Source: Maylandia zebra
Lineage: Eukaryota; Chordata; Actinopteri; Cichliformes; Cichlidae
Length of the DNA stretch: 64,000 nucleotides
Assembly (NCBI RefSeq): GCF_041146795.1
Contig: NC_135176.1
Location: forward strand, 12,461,286 to 12,525,285
Direction: 5' to 3'
Shown: positions 45,375 through 63,849 of the stretch, one piece after another
How positions within the stretch are numbered: the first letter of the stretch is position 1
How the letters are laid out: each line of letters begins with the position of its first letter
Program-made: the position numbers and the translations under genes
Notes under the pieces: model-generated
The model's database searches: none
Told to the model about the DNA's origin: nothing
Seen by the model: the letters and a program-made list of their open reading frames with translations, nothing else

Positions 45375-46445
45375 TTCATCGCTATAAAAATGAAAGTGTG
45401 ATTGACTGCATAATTGAGCAAAGCAGAAATGAACACAGGCTCGTTCTGTCTTTCAAAATACTGAATTAATTACAGTCCTGTTTTTTAATATAGTGAACCA
45501 CCTCCTGCTGCCTCCCTGCAGAGAGCCCTGTTTGAGGAAGGCTTGCATTGTTATTAATTACTACTCAACAATGAGCTCAGTTTTAGTTATCTGGTAATAA
45601 TGTTTGAATGATGCACAACTGTGGTTTTCAATGGGTTGGGAGTCCCAAGGTGAACATGATTTTCAAAAGGATATTAAAAGAAAAATAGAGGAAATATTTC
45701 TGCTTAACAAAAATCTGTAATTTCTCTTCATAAATGCTTCCATCTTCTTGTGAATTATTGGATGGCAAGCCATTTAAATTAAGTGACCCATAAAAGAAAA
45801 ACACTTGCAAAGCACTCACAAGTTGCTTCAGCCTAGGGGATTGTGAGCAAAAGGACATTTGTAGATATTCAGTGCCATCTTTTTTTGGTATTGCTGGCCA
45901 GTCAGGTAGCGAAGCTAACCATCATTGGTAAGGGGCATGATTTCAGTTTAGTGGTCTCTGACAGCAAGTGAGGGAGGGGAGGCTGTGAGGTGTGAGTTGC
46001 CCGAGCAGTTCTGCACAGATATAACACCGGTGCTTCACTCTGTCATTTGTTTTATGTATCTAAGTAATGTGACAAATTCACTCGATTATCTCAAACACAC
46101 TGGAACGGATAAAAGAATGGATTTAAAGCTTGGGCACATTTTCATATGTTATCTGTTGTAGACGTCTGATAACTACACTTTATGCTGTGCAAGATGTCTC
46201 TGAAGCACAATCAAGCCTCTTAACTACCAGACTGATTTTGAGTGGAAGTTGGAACCATTTATTGAAGGATGTGTCATCAACAGATGATGCAGCTGTAGAA
46301 TATGATACACCTACTGCTGTTGTCATGGTTTTCTTTGGAGGTCAAAGAAAATATGTCCATTTTTGGTTCCAACGGTTGTTGTCTTTTTTTCCCTAAATAG
46401 TTTAAAATTGTACATGTGATTCTGTTGTTCCTTTACTTACATCTA
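45375..46445. other. intergenic, no gene seen
   Basis: AT-rich sequence after the pogo-type ORF. No AATAAA close by. A patch near 45620-45650 (GGTTTTCAATGGGTTGGGAGTCCC) recalls the ends of hAT-type fish elements but has no partner that I found. Confidence 0.4.
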
Positions 46446-46665
46446 CTGGCCTCTTTGTTAGGTACGCCTGTTTAGCTTCTCATTAATGCATATATCAAGT
46501 CAGCCAATCACATGGCAGCACTGTGCTATCATGTTAATGTAGATCATAATCTCAGGAAGGTTTCCAGCATGTTGTTGAATCTATGGTATGAATAATTAAG
46601 ACAGTTCTGGAGGAAAAGGGGTCCAACCCAGTACAAGCAAGGTGTACATAATAAAGTGGCCTGTG
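46446..46665 (+). mobile_element. internally deleted Tc1/mariner element
   Basis: The left end, CTGGCCTCTTTGTTAGGTAC, and the inverted right end, GTACATAATAAAGTGGCC, match the ends of a widespread fish Tc1/mariner family. Inside, AGCCAATCACATGGCAGCA is the usual 5' sequence, and GGAAGGTTTCCAGCATGTTG to GGGGTCCAACCCAGTAC is the last part of the transposase gene. The central kilobase or so is missing. Non-autonomous and dead. Confidence 0.75.
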
Positions 46666-47592
46666 AACATAAGTATCCTGAATAATTGTGAACACAGAAA
46701 CTGATATAAAAGTAAACCCAAGACCTTTTTAAATAATTTGCTTCTTTCTGTTCACCTGGAAGAATGAACCCTACGTGATCTCAGGGGGAAAAGTCAGACA
46801 TCTAGAATAAAGATATTTTTAAATGTGTTTGAAGCAAAAATTTGTCCATAACCTTAATAATTTACAAAATTTTGCTGTAGCCATAGTTGAGTGTGTGTGT
46901 GTGTGTGTCTGTGTTATGTACATGTTCAGGCTGAGTGATGTAATGTCAGTGCAATTGATACATTTGCCGACAATAGTCAGGCAGCTAAGGCTGACGTATC
47001 CTTTATTTAGTAGAAATATTGTGCAACCAAGCAGAAGAACATCTTTCTGTTCTATTACCTGTATAAAATAACTCTGTATATGACTATAATTATTGGATGC
47101 CTATATCAAAATCATAATTTTAATGCACAGGGGTATTAATATTAACATTAACCTTTTTTTTTAACAAAGCTGGAAAAACATTTGTCACATACCATATAAT
47201 TAACAATCTCATATGTTAAGTTGTTCCCTAGAAAGCTTTTGCTACAGTATTCAAGGAAAAAATACGCATGTGTCCTACAGGGAAGCACCCCAGTAAGATT
47301 AACGTTTGATCAACCAGCTTAAGTGTAGGTCACACTGCAGTGTACTTTAGAGTTTTATGGATGCGGTACAGATGCCCAGGGCTAAGTTAATGTTTTTGTA
47401 CTGTATGTTAATATCACAGATGGTGATTTGTGCCTGAAGCCTGGAATATTTTTAGTTATGATTCAATGACACAGCACAGTCGAAGGACAATTTGAGTTTA
47501 ACTTGCAGAACTGCCACCACACTGTGTGGTGCCATACACATGGGTCTAATATTTAAGTTTTACATTATTTTTCTTTTAAAAAAAATAGATTT

Positions 47593-48430
47593 ACAGTCAT
47601 GGTAAAAATTTATGGCCTCTGTCAGTTCTGAGGTTTACATATGAGGGCATATTGAAAGTAAATCATGCTCTTAAAGTTTCTGAAATACAACCTCAGACGA
47701 ACAACAATGCGTGACGTATTACACGGTTTAAAAAAAAACAAACTAAGCCAAAATGCAGAAGGAGTGTGTGAAAAGAACAACCAGTGACTGAGTAGCTGGT
47801 AGAACCACCTTTAGCAACAATAACTTGAATAGCTTCCTGTATGACTTTATCAATCTGCCACATCATTGCGGAGGAATTTTGGTCCACTTTTCTTTAACTT
47901 GTTGCCTTTTTTCTTTTTCAGCCATTCTGTTATAGAGTTGCTGATGTGATTGGATTCATTGTCCCGTTGAAAGAACCAGTTTTGGACAAGCTGTAGCTGT
48001 CAGACAGATGCCCTCACATTTGACTCTAGAATACTTTGGTATACAGAGGAGTTCATCATGGTCAAGTTAGTGATATCAAGGTGCCCACTTCATGTGGCTG
48101 CAAAACCAGCCCAAATCATCACCCGTCCACCAACATGCCTAAGAGTTGCTATAAAATGTTTGTGCATTTTTTTTGTTGTTGTTTGTTTGTTTGTTTTGGG
48201 GGGTGTTTTACCAAACATGAAACTACACACTATGGTCAGACATCTCCACTTCTGTTGTTCAGTCTTTTCCTGGTTGCACTGTCACAAATTTTAACATTTT
48301 GCATGCTAACTGAGGCCTATAGACTCTGATTTGATTTCTCTAAGCACCTTAGGGCGAATTTGGTGATAAGGCTGTACTTAGTTCTTCACACACTACTTCT
48401 GCATTTTTGCTTTGTTGTTGTCTTTAAAAA
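47593..48430 (-). mobile_element. degraded Tc1-like transposon, minus strand
   Basis: Minus-strand frames show the C-terminal part of a Tc1-like transposase: MNSSVYQ and SILES near 48030, RDNES (for QDNDPKH) and ITEWLKKK near 47930, then IDKVIQEAIQVIVAKGGS near 47815-47860. The left boundary begins TTACAGTCATGGTAAAAATT, like Tc1 inverted repeats. Several stops and shifts and a shortened middle show that it is inactive. The right end is not fixed. Confidence 0.7.
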
Positions 48431-50597
48431 AAAAACCATATTGTAATATGTGAAGTTTTAAAGTTCATCTGAAGTTATATTTACCAAGCCATGGTAAGGA
48501 CTAGACTATTATTTTTCATATGTGCGGATGCTTGAAAGCTTAGAAATGAAAGTTGTTGTTTTTTTTGTTTGTTTGTTTTACCATTTCTGTGTATTTGTCA
48601 GTTAAATCCGGTGTGCCTGAGCAACGTTTACATTCAAAAGTGTTTTTTCTTTTTTAAAATAATTTTGCAGCACTCACTCAAATCTCCTGGCTGCCAACCG
48701 GACTTGTGAACTCCTAGCTGGAATAGGTTTAGTTTCCACATCTGTGTTCGTTCTGCAACACAGAAGAGGTTGCTGTGACACTGAGACAGGACAGCTTCAA
48801 TTATCCCTTTCAATTAAAAAAAACAAAATTTTAAAACTCAATTTTTGAAGTTGCATCTCAATCACTGTGAGTACCCCGCTGTGTCTTGTTCTTTCTTGGC
48901 ATCATTTGATCTTTGGATCCAGCTGCCGTCCTTTTTTAATGTAGACCGCACCCTGATGTTTTGAAGCACCTGGCTTCTGTTAATATCTACAACACACACA
49001 CACTTTTATCAGTACTGCATACCAAGAAATAGTTTTTTCTTCCATGTTTAATCTTATCAAATACTCACCTTTTGACATGCTGCTGATGTTTTCTCAGATG
49101 TTCAACCTGAGGAAATATTTGATGATAAACTTTCTGTACGTTTTATCTGTCATACTCTACACTCATTCCCAACTCACCCCCTTTCGCAACCTGTAAAGCT
49201 GTATTCCTATACACAAAAAACTCATCCACCATGATAAAGTGATATTGAAGCATTTACGCTTTGTTATTAACACATGTGGACAGTTATTATTATCTGAATA
49301 AAACCATTTGAGCATACCAGAAGACATTCCACAATAAAACTTGTGCAAAAATCGAATCTGCTTGTAAACACTATTAACAAATGTATCTCGTGCTCTCCCC
49401 AGTCTCTCTGCATCTTGTCATATTGCGCATCTGTTCTGTATTCTCTTCAAGCGCCTGTTAACATTTTGACCTGTGCTTAGTGCTTTAATCTCTTGTGATG
49501 AATCTTTCTGGAGATGTGCCAGCCCCAATTAAGCAGGTCAAATTCATTATTCATAGAAAAGGAAAGCAATTCAGATTTGGTAATGAGGCCTTCCTCACAC
49601 AGGCCACGAACAGGGGTGTGAAGTCCATTTTTGTGCCGTATTGTGTTCTCACCTGTTTGTGTCAGAGCAGATCAGTGCCGGTCCTCCTCCGGGTCTCTGT
49701 GACACGCAAATAAGATGGCAGAAATACCTCCACCAGAGCCCCCACCCCCTGCAGTTTCAGATCCCGCCCCCCTCCCCTGTTAGTTTTGAAGTGCCGCACC
49801 TGGATGATGCTACACAGGCTCATTGAGCAAGCGGATAGGCTGGGTGATAAGAGGGGCAGCACTGTTTTGTGGTTTCGATTTTTCTGAGTGTGAGAGGTCA
49901 CATTCCAGAGATGTTTTCTAGTGAGATTTTCAGTCTTTGCTAAGAAGCAAATTAAAAATAGGCTTTTATAACCTGCCTGACAGCTTAAAGGTATTTAAAT
50001 GAACCCTGCAGGTTAGTACTTGATGCTGTTTTCTTTCCTACTAATGGCTATAGCAGGGGATTAAACTGAACTCAATTCTGCTCAATATTAATGTAATCTC
50101 TTTATACACTTATTGGTGAGACCCTCCACAACAGTCCCAGTTTCTCATGTGGTCCCATGGGAAAATTAATTGCCCATCACTGAACAATAGCCTTTGAAAA
50201 AAAGTAGACAACTGAAAACCTGCATATCATTAACCACAAAAGTTTTTTTTTTCAAATATAAAAAGCTTGTAGTATTGTTTCACCCACAACAAAGACTTTC
50301 TTTCACAAGCATACTGTTCCAGTTGGTAGGCTTCTAGGAATCAAGCGGGACCAGATCTCAGAGTTGTTAGAATTTAATCTACTGTCTCATCAGACCTTTT
50401 TAATAATATTTACATTGAAAATCCTTAAACCGAAATGCCCATTCTCTCCAGTGAAAATAAAAGGGCACAGAGAAAAGCTTAACCTCATTATTTGATGTTT
50501 ACTTTACATTTTAATAAACTGAAATATTCACATTTTGGTCTGTGGGTGTACAGGGGACTCTGTGTGCAAAAGAAATTAATGCGGTTTTTAGTTCTTG
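48431..50597. other. intergenic, no gene seen
   Basis: AT-rich, T-run-rich sequence. Frames of 60-80 codons near 49.5-49.9 kb show no recognisable similarity. Confidence 0.45.
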
Positions 50598-50832
50598 TTA
50601 TGACTGGCTCATAGGGTAAACAGCAGGTTGGTGGTTGAATTGCTGGCTGTTCCAGTTTGCATGCCGAAAGCATCCTTGGGCAAGATACTGAACCCTGAGT
50701 TATTTCCAATGTGTTCATTGGAGTGTGAGTGTTAGACAGGAAGTACTTTATGTGTGAATAAACATATTGTATAAAGTCCTTTGAGTGCTCAGGTAGAGCA
50801 GAAGCCAGTATATAAGAACTGGTCCATTTACT
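50598..50832 (+). repeat. dispersed teleost repeat, SINE-like
   Basis: Contains GGTTGGTGGTTGAATTGCTGG, CATGCCGAAAGCATCCTTGG, GCAAGATACTGAACCC and TAAAGTCCTTTGAGTGCTC, ending ATATAAGAACTGGTCCATTTA. This block order is familiar from many fish genomes. The B-box-like GGTTGAATTGC suggests a tRNA-type origin, but I am not certain of the class. Confidence 0.65.
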
Positions 50833-51748
50833 TTTCAGGTTTTTAAACGTAAGAGTATTCGCTTTCTTTCACTGAGGCTAACTCAAAACCTGTAGAGATG
50901 CCATGAAAATGTTTAACTTTTTTTTGTAACTGTGTCATTCTTTTTTACTTTTCCAGTTTCCTTACTTCAGTTTGTAAAGTTTCACAATAGGGATGGATGT
51001 GTGTGTGTGGGTGCACAAGTATAAGTATATATATCTGTAAATTTGTATATCTTTTGACGTGTTACTCACGTTATAAAAGCAAATACATGTAACAAATTGT
51101 AAGGAAGAATTTATGATGGGTAGTGCATGGACAGGAAGAAAAAGTGTTGACTATTAGTTACTAAATTGTGGAAAGGTGGTGGGATTAAATAAGCTTATGC
51201 TTTTTCCTACTCCTTTTTGAACATGTAAGTTATTTATAATTATTATTGTTTTGTTTTCCTTTAGTTTTGATTTGCTTGTTTGTCTATTTAAACATGTTCA
51301 AAATAAAGATACAATAAAATTACAAATAAAAGTATTGCTGCTTAGACAGAAAATATTTGAACGTTAAGTGGAATCCAGTAGAACCACTTGTTTTCCTGGT
51401 TCTCTCACAGAACAGTATCAAGATAAAAGAGAAACCATCGAAGTGGTGAATGATGTGTACAATTAGTAATGAAGGAGTGTACATTTTTTTGTGTCATGAA
51501 AATGCATGTCACACACATAAAGGGGCCAACGTTAAAACTGTGTGTCTTTTTCAACATAAGTAAGGTGTATTACTACTAATAATAAGAATAGCAGTAGCAA
51601 TTTTGGTGAGTGTAGCAACACTACTCCAAAACTACTGAATGTACTGTGTTAGAGTTGTTTGTGATACCATTACAGGGAGGCTGTGCTTTGAATGCACTTT
51701 CTACGCATCTGTTTGAGCTCTGCACTTAACAGCATCCTCCCTTAACTC
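50833..51748. other. intergenic, no gene seen
   Basis: AT-rich unique sequence up to the hAT element. AATAAA occurs but no gene supports its use. Confidence 0.45.
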
Positions 51749-51967
51749 CTTCACTGTAGTGATGGGATTTCTGGCTCTTTTTAGAGAACCGGCTCTTTTG
51801 GTTCGGCTCACTAAAAAGAGACGGCTCTTTCGGCTCCGAACCGGCTCTTCAGGTTGTTTTGTTGCTTTAATTAATTTATTATTAACAATAATATAAAATT
51901 ATGCACAAAAGGAATTACTAATGTAAAAAAAAGTCGTTTTATTTATATATGTTTATATATAAATATA

Positions 51968-52329
51968 TACAGTGGACCCTAGAGGCAAAGCATGTACAAA
52001 CTCCAAAACACATTTCTAGCGTTAACTGAACTTCAAAACAGAGCTACCTAGATCACTTAAATTACACAATTGAAAGCATATGTGTATTGTTTGTGTATTT
52101 ATACACAAGCACTCATATATATTCAAATACTTTAAAAAAAAAAGTTCATTTACCTGTTACTACCACACACCAAATCCGGTTGTTGGTACTTGCTGGCTTG
52201 TGTAGCCTCTAGGTAACAAAAGCTCAACACTGGGCCTGGCATCCTGGAGCACTTCTGTTGTGTTTTTACATGTTTTGGAGTTTTTACGTGTTTTGGAGTT
52301 TGTATGCGCTTTATCTCTAGGGGCCACCA
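51968..52329. mobile_element. small DNA transposon nested in the hAT
   Basis: The left end, GACCCTAGAGGCAAAGCATG, continues as TACAAACTCCAAAACACA; the right end, read in reverse, is GGCCCCTAGAGATAAAGCGC and then ATACAAACTCCAAAACACG. These are imperfect inverted repeats of about 40 bases. TAAATATA stands directly on both sides (51960-51967 and 52330-52337), an 8-base duplication of hAT type, though chance is possible in such AT-rich DNA. No coding capacity. Confidence 0.65.
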
Positions 52330-52448
52330 TAAATATACTTTTATTTATTCACTCCACATAAAATCTAATAAATAAATCATATAATTCAAAAACCAACTAG
52401 TCACAGTTCAACTTTTAACTATTTAAATTTTCAGCTTTTTCCTTTTAA

Positions 52449-53354
52449 CCCTTTAAAGCCGATCAGAGCAGCACGCTCCGTTTTGCGTAACTATTTTTAA
52501 ATCCCTGTAGAACCGGAACTGCGTAAGCTAGCGCAATAATTTTTTTTTTGCATATGAAACCGGAGGAGTTGTACTTACATCTTATGCCATCAGCTTGTCC
52601 TAGGTCATGGTTTCCTTCCACTTATAGCTTTGCAAATATTGCATAAAAAGTGCTTGCAGGAACAAAAACATAATATTCCAGAAACACACTTTGCCGATCC
52701 GATCAGCTATTCGTAACACTTCCCACATTGAAACAGACGTCAGCGGAACAATCACATGTCCTCCATTACCTGCCCGAAACCGGGAGTGACGTCATTTTCG
52801 CGGAAAATGTAGTTTTTTACTTGTAGGCCTTAAAAGCCTATACTGGTGTTTTTATAAGTCATGTTTGACTTTATGCTTTTCTGAATAGTTGCTGGGATGC
52901 TTAGAACACTGCTTAAAATAGTTTATTTTGATGCACATGCTGTTTTCTTTGCAAATTTGCATCATAGGATTGTTTTTCGTTTTTCCTGCAGTATATAAAA
53001 ATTGGTGTATCTCAAAAATAAAACTATGAAGACACTCAAAATTTCCTGTTGTTGTAAACTATTTTTTGCAACTTTTTTGTATTTAAAGTTTTGAAAGATA
53101 AACCTCTTAAATTTCTCCAAGTAGAAATATATGTAAAAAAAAAAAAAACGATTTTCAATTTTTTTGTAGTTTATTGCACTTTTTTGCAATTTATGTAGTT
53201 ACTATGGACTTAATGCATACATATTATTAAAATATGGGCTATAACAGTTGTGTTGATGTATAGCAACTTGAAATGCTCCCAAAAATGGCACTACAGCATG
53301 TAAAAATATAAAGTAAGCTCTGGCGGCCTTGGTTCTATGGTAGGTCTTAAAGGG
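52449..53354. mobile_element. piggyBac-type MITE nested in the hAT, 906 bp
   Basis: The ends CCCTTTAAAG and CTTAAAGGG are inverted repeats bounded by TTAA on both sides (52445-52448 and 53355-53358), the target duplication and end sequence of piggyBac-like elements. The inside is AT-rich with no transposase frame, so it must have been moved by another copy. Confidence 0.75.
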
Positions 53355-54051
53355 TTAAACAAATTTAAAATGAAACAACACAAAACGCTGAAAACCACAA
53401 CACAATTAAATATAAATTAAAATATGAAAACAAAAAGAAGATGTATATTCTCTGTCATATGAGCCTGCATAAATAAACTTTCTGAATCCTTTATCATCTG
53501 CAACTGAAAATAGTTGTGGATGATTACTATACCTTTCTAATGTGATGTTGTTGTCCCTGGCTCTCTTTCTCTCCCTCCTGCTCTGTTCCTGTGCTACTGA
53601 GAGTGTAACTACTGCTCCTCCCCCCTCTGCCCAGCGCAAGGCACAAGGCTCGAGTGTGGAGTGAAGCCGAAAAAAGGGTGAGAGAGAGGGTGAGAGAAGG
53701 AAAGAAAAAACCCCGCGGCTCGCGTCGTTCACGTCAAAGACCCGGCTCATTAAGAGCCATTTCGTTTGCAACTGACACATCACTACTTCACTGTAACACA
53801 ATGCACTATAGAAGACAGGTCACTCCTCCGCTGATGCCCCTGTAGTCAGTTTAGTCTATCAGTCTTTTGGAAGTGAAATAAAAAATAATAAAGTGAAAGC
53901 AAAATAAAAATTGGAGAGGCTGTAGCATATTTGTTAAGTTATATGCGTACACCCTAGTCGTGTCAACGCTGTGTTGAGATGTAAGAAGTTTAAAATGTCT
54001 CATATTTCGCACGCTATTTTCTCTGAGTGTTCCTGAACACATCTTTTTTCC

Positions 54052-54113
54052 CCGGAAGTGACGTTGATTGTTGTATCAGCGTTCCTTTCGTCGTGTGGTA
54101 GCGGCTTTGTAAG
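54052..54113 (+). promoter_or_regulatory. cwc15: cwc15 promoter and non-coding exon 1
   Basis: CCGGAAGTGACG at 54052-54063 is the composite ETS/CRE-type motif common in promoters of housekeeping genes. About 50 bases later a donor, GCGGCTTT|GTAAGTG, closes a short non-coding exon. The next acceptor, TCTAATTGCAG, lies just before the cwc15 ATG at 54795. This gives a simple TATA-less promoter model, inferred from motifs. Confidence 0.6.
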
Positions 54114-54794
54114 TGTTGTTGCTTTAAACCTAATTTTTAAATACTGCTTAATGGATTTTTTTATTTCCTTTATTTTTGGCTGTAATATCACTTCTCTGAA
54201 ACATTATCCGTGTTACTGAAGGCTCGAATTACTGTCGTTTTCAACCTCATCGGCTTTTATAGGAAGCAGCGTTTTAGCTTTAGCAGCTAGCAGGCTAATT
54301 TGTTCTTTTCATTTACTTGCCTGTTGGCAGCTGATACTTATCCTACAAAGAAGTGTTTAAAATGCCACAGTCGCAGTTTAATAAGAGAATTGTTAATTAT
54401 AGGTTTAATTGATTGACCTGGAGTTTTAGCATGTGAGCAAATGATATTTGTTAGGAAGATTACGTAACTTGTAATCTAAATGCCTCTCAAATGTTATTTA
54501 CGTTGCAAACATGGAAACACATGCAAACTATAAGCGGTTTGATCACCACTGAGGTTTAATGAATGGATGGTTGATATTTGGGAAAGGGTACTGTTGTACC
54601 AGCTTGTCTAAAAACCAAAAAGATGAGCCTTCTGACTTTCTATAAAACACATAAGTGGAGTAAACGCCTGTTGTGTTGTAGGGAACTGCAATTTGATAAT
54701 GGACACCGTGACTTTTTTGCTTTTACTGCTTGCAGCTTTTCCATCTGTTTGATAGTTTTAATGTCCCCTGTGTCTAATTGCAGAGCCATCAAAG

Positions 54795-56133
54795 ATGACT
54801 ACAGCTGCAAGACCAACATTTGAGCCGGCAAGAGGAGGGAGGGGTAAAGGAGAAGGTGATTTGAGTGCTCTCTCCAAGCAGTACTCCAGTCGAGATCTTC
54901 CAGGTCACACAAAGATCAAGTACAGGTCAGATGATCAAATGTGAATGGAGTTTTATCATTACCTGATCTGATGGCTGGTTTGCTAGAGGGAAAGATGCTT
55001 TCGGATCAGTTCCTACTGCATCATCTGTCTGCTCACTGTGAGAGTGGTGAAAGTGTTCCAGAAAGCATTCTGGATGAACATTAGAGTTTATTGATCTGCA
55101 AATGTTCTCCCTTCTGCAGGCAGCCTACCCAGGATGCCCCCGAGGAGGTCCGTGCCCGTGACTTTCGCAGAGAGCTGGAGGAGAGGGAGCGTGTAGCAGT
55201 ACGTGAAAAGACCAGAGAGAGGGGACCAAGAGGTTGGTCTTTCTGCAGAAATTAGACTTCCTGTAGAAATTAGACTTCCTGTTAATGTAAAATATATTTT
55301 AGATTATATTTATTTTCTCACATATAGCATTATGTTGGTCTTATTTTTTCCAGAGCACACCACATCATCATCATCTTCTTCATCATCTTCAAAGAGGCCA
55401 AGACTGGATCAGATTCCAGCTGCTAACCTTGATGCTGATGATCCTCTCACTGATGTGAGTGTCTGCAATGCAAGACATTTTGGGCATTTAACTTGAGTGG
55501 TGATTAGTACTGATTAATCTCCCTTAATAATTATTTTTATTTTATTAGGATGATGAGGACGAGGACTCTGATGAAGATAGTGATGATGATGACACTGCAG
55601 CTCTTTTGGCTGAATTGGAGAAGATTAAAAAAGAGCGTGCTGAAGAGCAAGAACGCAAAGTAACTTTGTTTTAGGCTGTTCTGTTTGCACTAACTGTAAT
55701 AAGATGCTACATTTGAACATAAGAAATGTTACTTCTTTATATTCAGTAAAATATTATTTTTTCCATCTTAGGAACGAGAGCAAAAGGCAGAGGAGGAGAG
55801 AATTCGAATGGAAAATATCTTGAGCGGCAATCCACTGATTAATTTGGCTGGACAGCAGCAACAGAACCAGAACCAGAATTCATTCAGAGTCAAGAGAAGG
55901 TATGTCTCACTTATACACACAGTAAAAACACAGGATGAGGTTTGTATTTGGGGAAAAGGCCTCTTAAATCTAATCTTGATTTCATTTCTTAATATTATTC
56001 AAGGTGGGATGATGACGTAGTGTTCAAGAATTGTGCCAAAGGAGTGGACGAAGCACGGAAGGAGAAACGCTTTGTGAATGACACACTGCGCTCTGAATTT
56101 CACAAGAAATTTATGGAGAAATATGTAAAGTAG
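54795..56133 (+). CDS. cwc15: CWC15 spliceosome-associated protein, six coding exons
   Basis: Component of the Prp19/CDC5L-associated (NTC) spliceosome complex, acting in the nucleus in pre-mRNA splicing. Exons 54795-54925, 55120-55232, 55354-55454, 55549-55659, 55772-55899 and 56004-56133 total 714 nt (237 aa; human about 229). The protein begins [20 protein letters not shown] and has the conserved [19 protein letters not shown] serine run and a strongly acidic Asp/Glu block follow, then a charged helix ([17 protein letters not shown] type). It ends with [15 protein letters not shown] and [13 protein letters not shown], the family's signature C-terminus. The start ATG is 11 bases into its exon. 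Confidence 0.97.
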
Positions 56134-56233
56134 AGGACTTCCTCTGTGTCATTTGTATTGTTTTTGTTTTTATTATCAAATGTGTTTGGTCTCCTTCCTC
56201 TACCCTCTGTTGCGGAGGGTACATGGTTTTTCA

Positions 56234-56239
56234 AATAAA
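56234..56239 (+). terminator. cwc15: cwc15 poly(A) signal
   Basis: AATAAA about 100 bases after the cwc15 stop codon, giving a short 3' UTR. Confidence 0.7.
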
Positions 56240-57640
56240 CTCTGTATAGAACTTGATTAATACTTGTACAGTCATCCATCTATCCATGCTATTAACCACG
56301 TATCCATCTGTACAGTCATGCTGTATATAAATGTGTCAACGTGACATCCTTTGAGTGAAATTTGTCAAAAGTTAAGTGCAGTTTTAAAATGTGACCAGAC
56401 ATTTATTTTCTTTGGGGGTTTTTTTTTTCAGCTGGCAGAGATTATATAAACTAGCATCTCCACAAATGCACAGTTAGATTAGGATCCAGTCAGACCATCA
56501 CAAGGAAATATCTTCCTTCTGTTTAGCCGCTCCACGCACACAAACATTTCATTCAAAACAGTGTAGAGATCTGCAGTCAAGCCTTTATTTCTTTATGCAG
56601 CCATGTGTCATTGACTTTTTCCCTGCTTATCTTATTCAAGGGCACAGGGGCGCTGGAGCCTGATTTAGACTTCTGTGGGAAATCGTAACGTAACCGGAAA
56701 GCCTTCTTAACCCTACACCGCAACCTGACCTGCACCTCTCAAGAAATATAGCTACATCTCAGGTCGATGCAGACTGCAACAACTGAATGACATGGAAGGT
56801 TACAGTGTAGAGTTAAGACGGGTTTCGGTTGCAGTAGAAGGTACAACTTGGATTTCCTGCAGAAGTCTAAATCAGGCACATCCCAAAGGCACAATACACC
56901 CTGTCAGTCTGTCACATTTCTTGTGGAATTCTTTTTTTCAATAAAGTGTCTTCATATTAAACTGCTTTATGAACCCTTAAAAATAAACAGACTGAAAAAT
57001 CAAAAGCACATCAGTCACCAGGATACTGTTATCCTATACACACAAAACTTTCCAGTAAAATAAAGGTGCAAGTTTTATGTTAATCTTATCCAAACTACAT
57101 GTTCCACTTCATCAAGATTAGAATATTCCCAGTTTATTACTCATTTAATGAATTGTCTGTAATTATGCAGAATTGTTGAACAATTTGAGCACATTTAATT
57201 TTGGTGTATTTCCATGCAGATACAGCTTCTCCCTTCTTATTAAACCTAGCTGCATACAGTAGACTTCTTGTCTAAAATCCATTTTGCATTTGAAATTATC
57301 AGCTTCATCTCATTCAATAGAAAGTAGCAGTAAAGTCAAACAAAAGTGACTATTTCTATTGTTCTTGCATTAAGTCTTTCATAGACACGAATGTAAACAC
57401 GATTTAAGTTACTGTCAGTACTAAAGTTAATTTTACTGCACTTTAGCCATTTCATTATTCCAGCATTCATTATTATGGACCCAAGGCAGTGACATTACCC
57501 ACGTGGACGTTGGGTGGATAATTAGACAATGTGTACGTCTTCATTAAAAATAAGCATTATCCTGTCATCCACTTTCTACTGCGTAGCCAGAGGTTTGGCA
57601 CGAGAGAAACGCGTTGCACGCGATCAGTTGTAGTTCCACA
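56240..57640. other. intergenic between cwc15 and mtmr2
   Basis: About 1.4 kb of AT-rich sequence with no gene seen. GAAGCCTAAATCAGGC-like inverted stretches occur near 56650-56700 and 56840-56880 (GATTTAGACTTCTG against CAGAAGTCTAAATC), which could mark a small element. Confidence 0.4.
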
Positions 57641-57645
57641 GAGAG

Positions 57646-57659
57646 ACAGCAGAGGGCGC
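57646..57659 (+). promoter_or_regulatory. CTCF-like site upstream of mtmr2
   Basis: ACAGCAGAGGGCGC differs at one base from the CTCF core CCASYAGRGGGCRC. It lies about 180 bases before the mtmr2 ATG in a GC-richer promoter patch (GCGCGCCCTCC). Binding is inferred. Confidence 0.5.
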
Positions 57660-57839
57660 GCCCTCCAACGATCCTGCCTGTGACGGGGATTGGGAGGCTT
57701 CTGGGAAAAGATGGCAGCTTCCTTTTGTTTGTGGGGATTTGCTTCACTCGGAGGAGGGATTTAAAAGCGTTCAGTGGCTCTTTAGCGGTAAAGTCTTGAC
57801 TCGCAATACCGGTTATCCAAACACTTGAAGAAGGAGAAC

Positions 57840-63849
<6,010 letters not shown>

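Larger units (their letters stand above)
51757..53785. mobile_element. non-autonomous hAT transposon, 2029 bp, with exact 8-bp target duplication
   Basis: Ends TAGTGATG and CATCACTA are inverted repeats, flanked on both sides by CTTCACTG (51749-51756 and 53786-53793). An 8-base duplication is the hallmark of hAT insertion. Subterminal GGCTCT/AGAGCC repeats near both ends (GGTTCGGCTC, GGCTCATTAAGAGCC) are typical of this fish hAT group. No transposase frame is present. Two other elements lie inside it, at 51968-52329 and 52449-53354, so only about 760 bases belong to the hAT itself. Confidence 0.88.

Noticed and set aside
53406-53801. 131-codon minus-strand frame in the hAT as transposase
   Set aside because: It has no hAT dimerisation or BED-finger motifs and covers the subterminal repeats; a chance frame.
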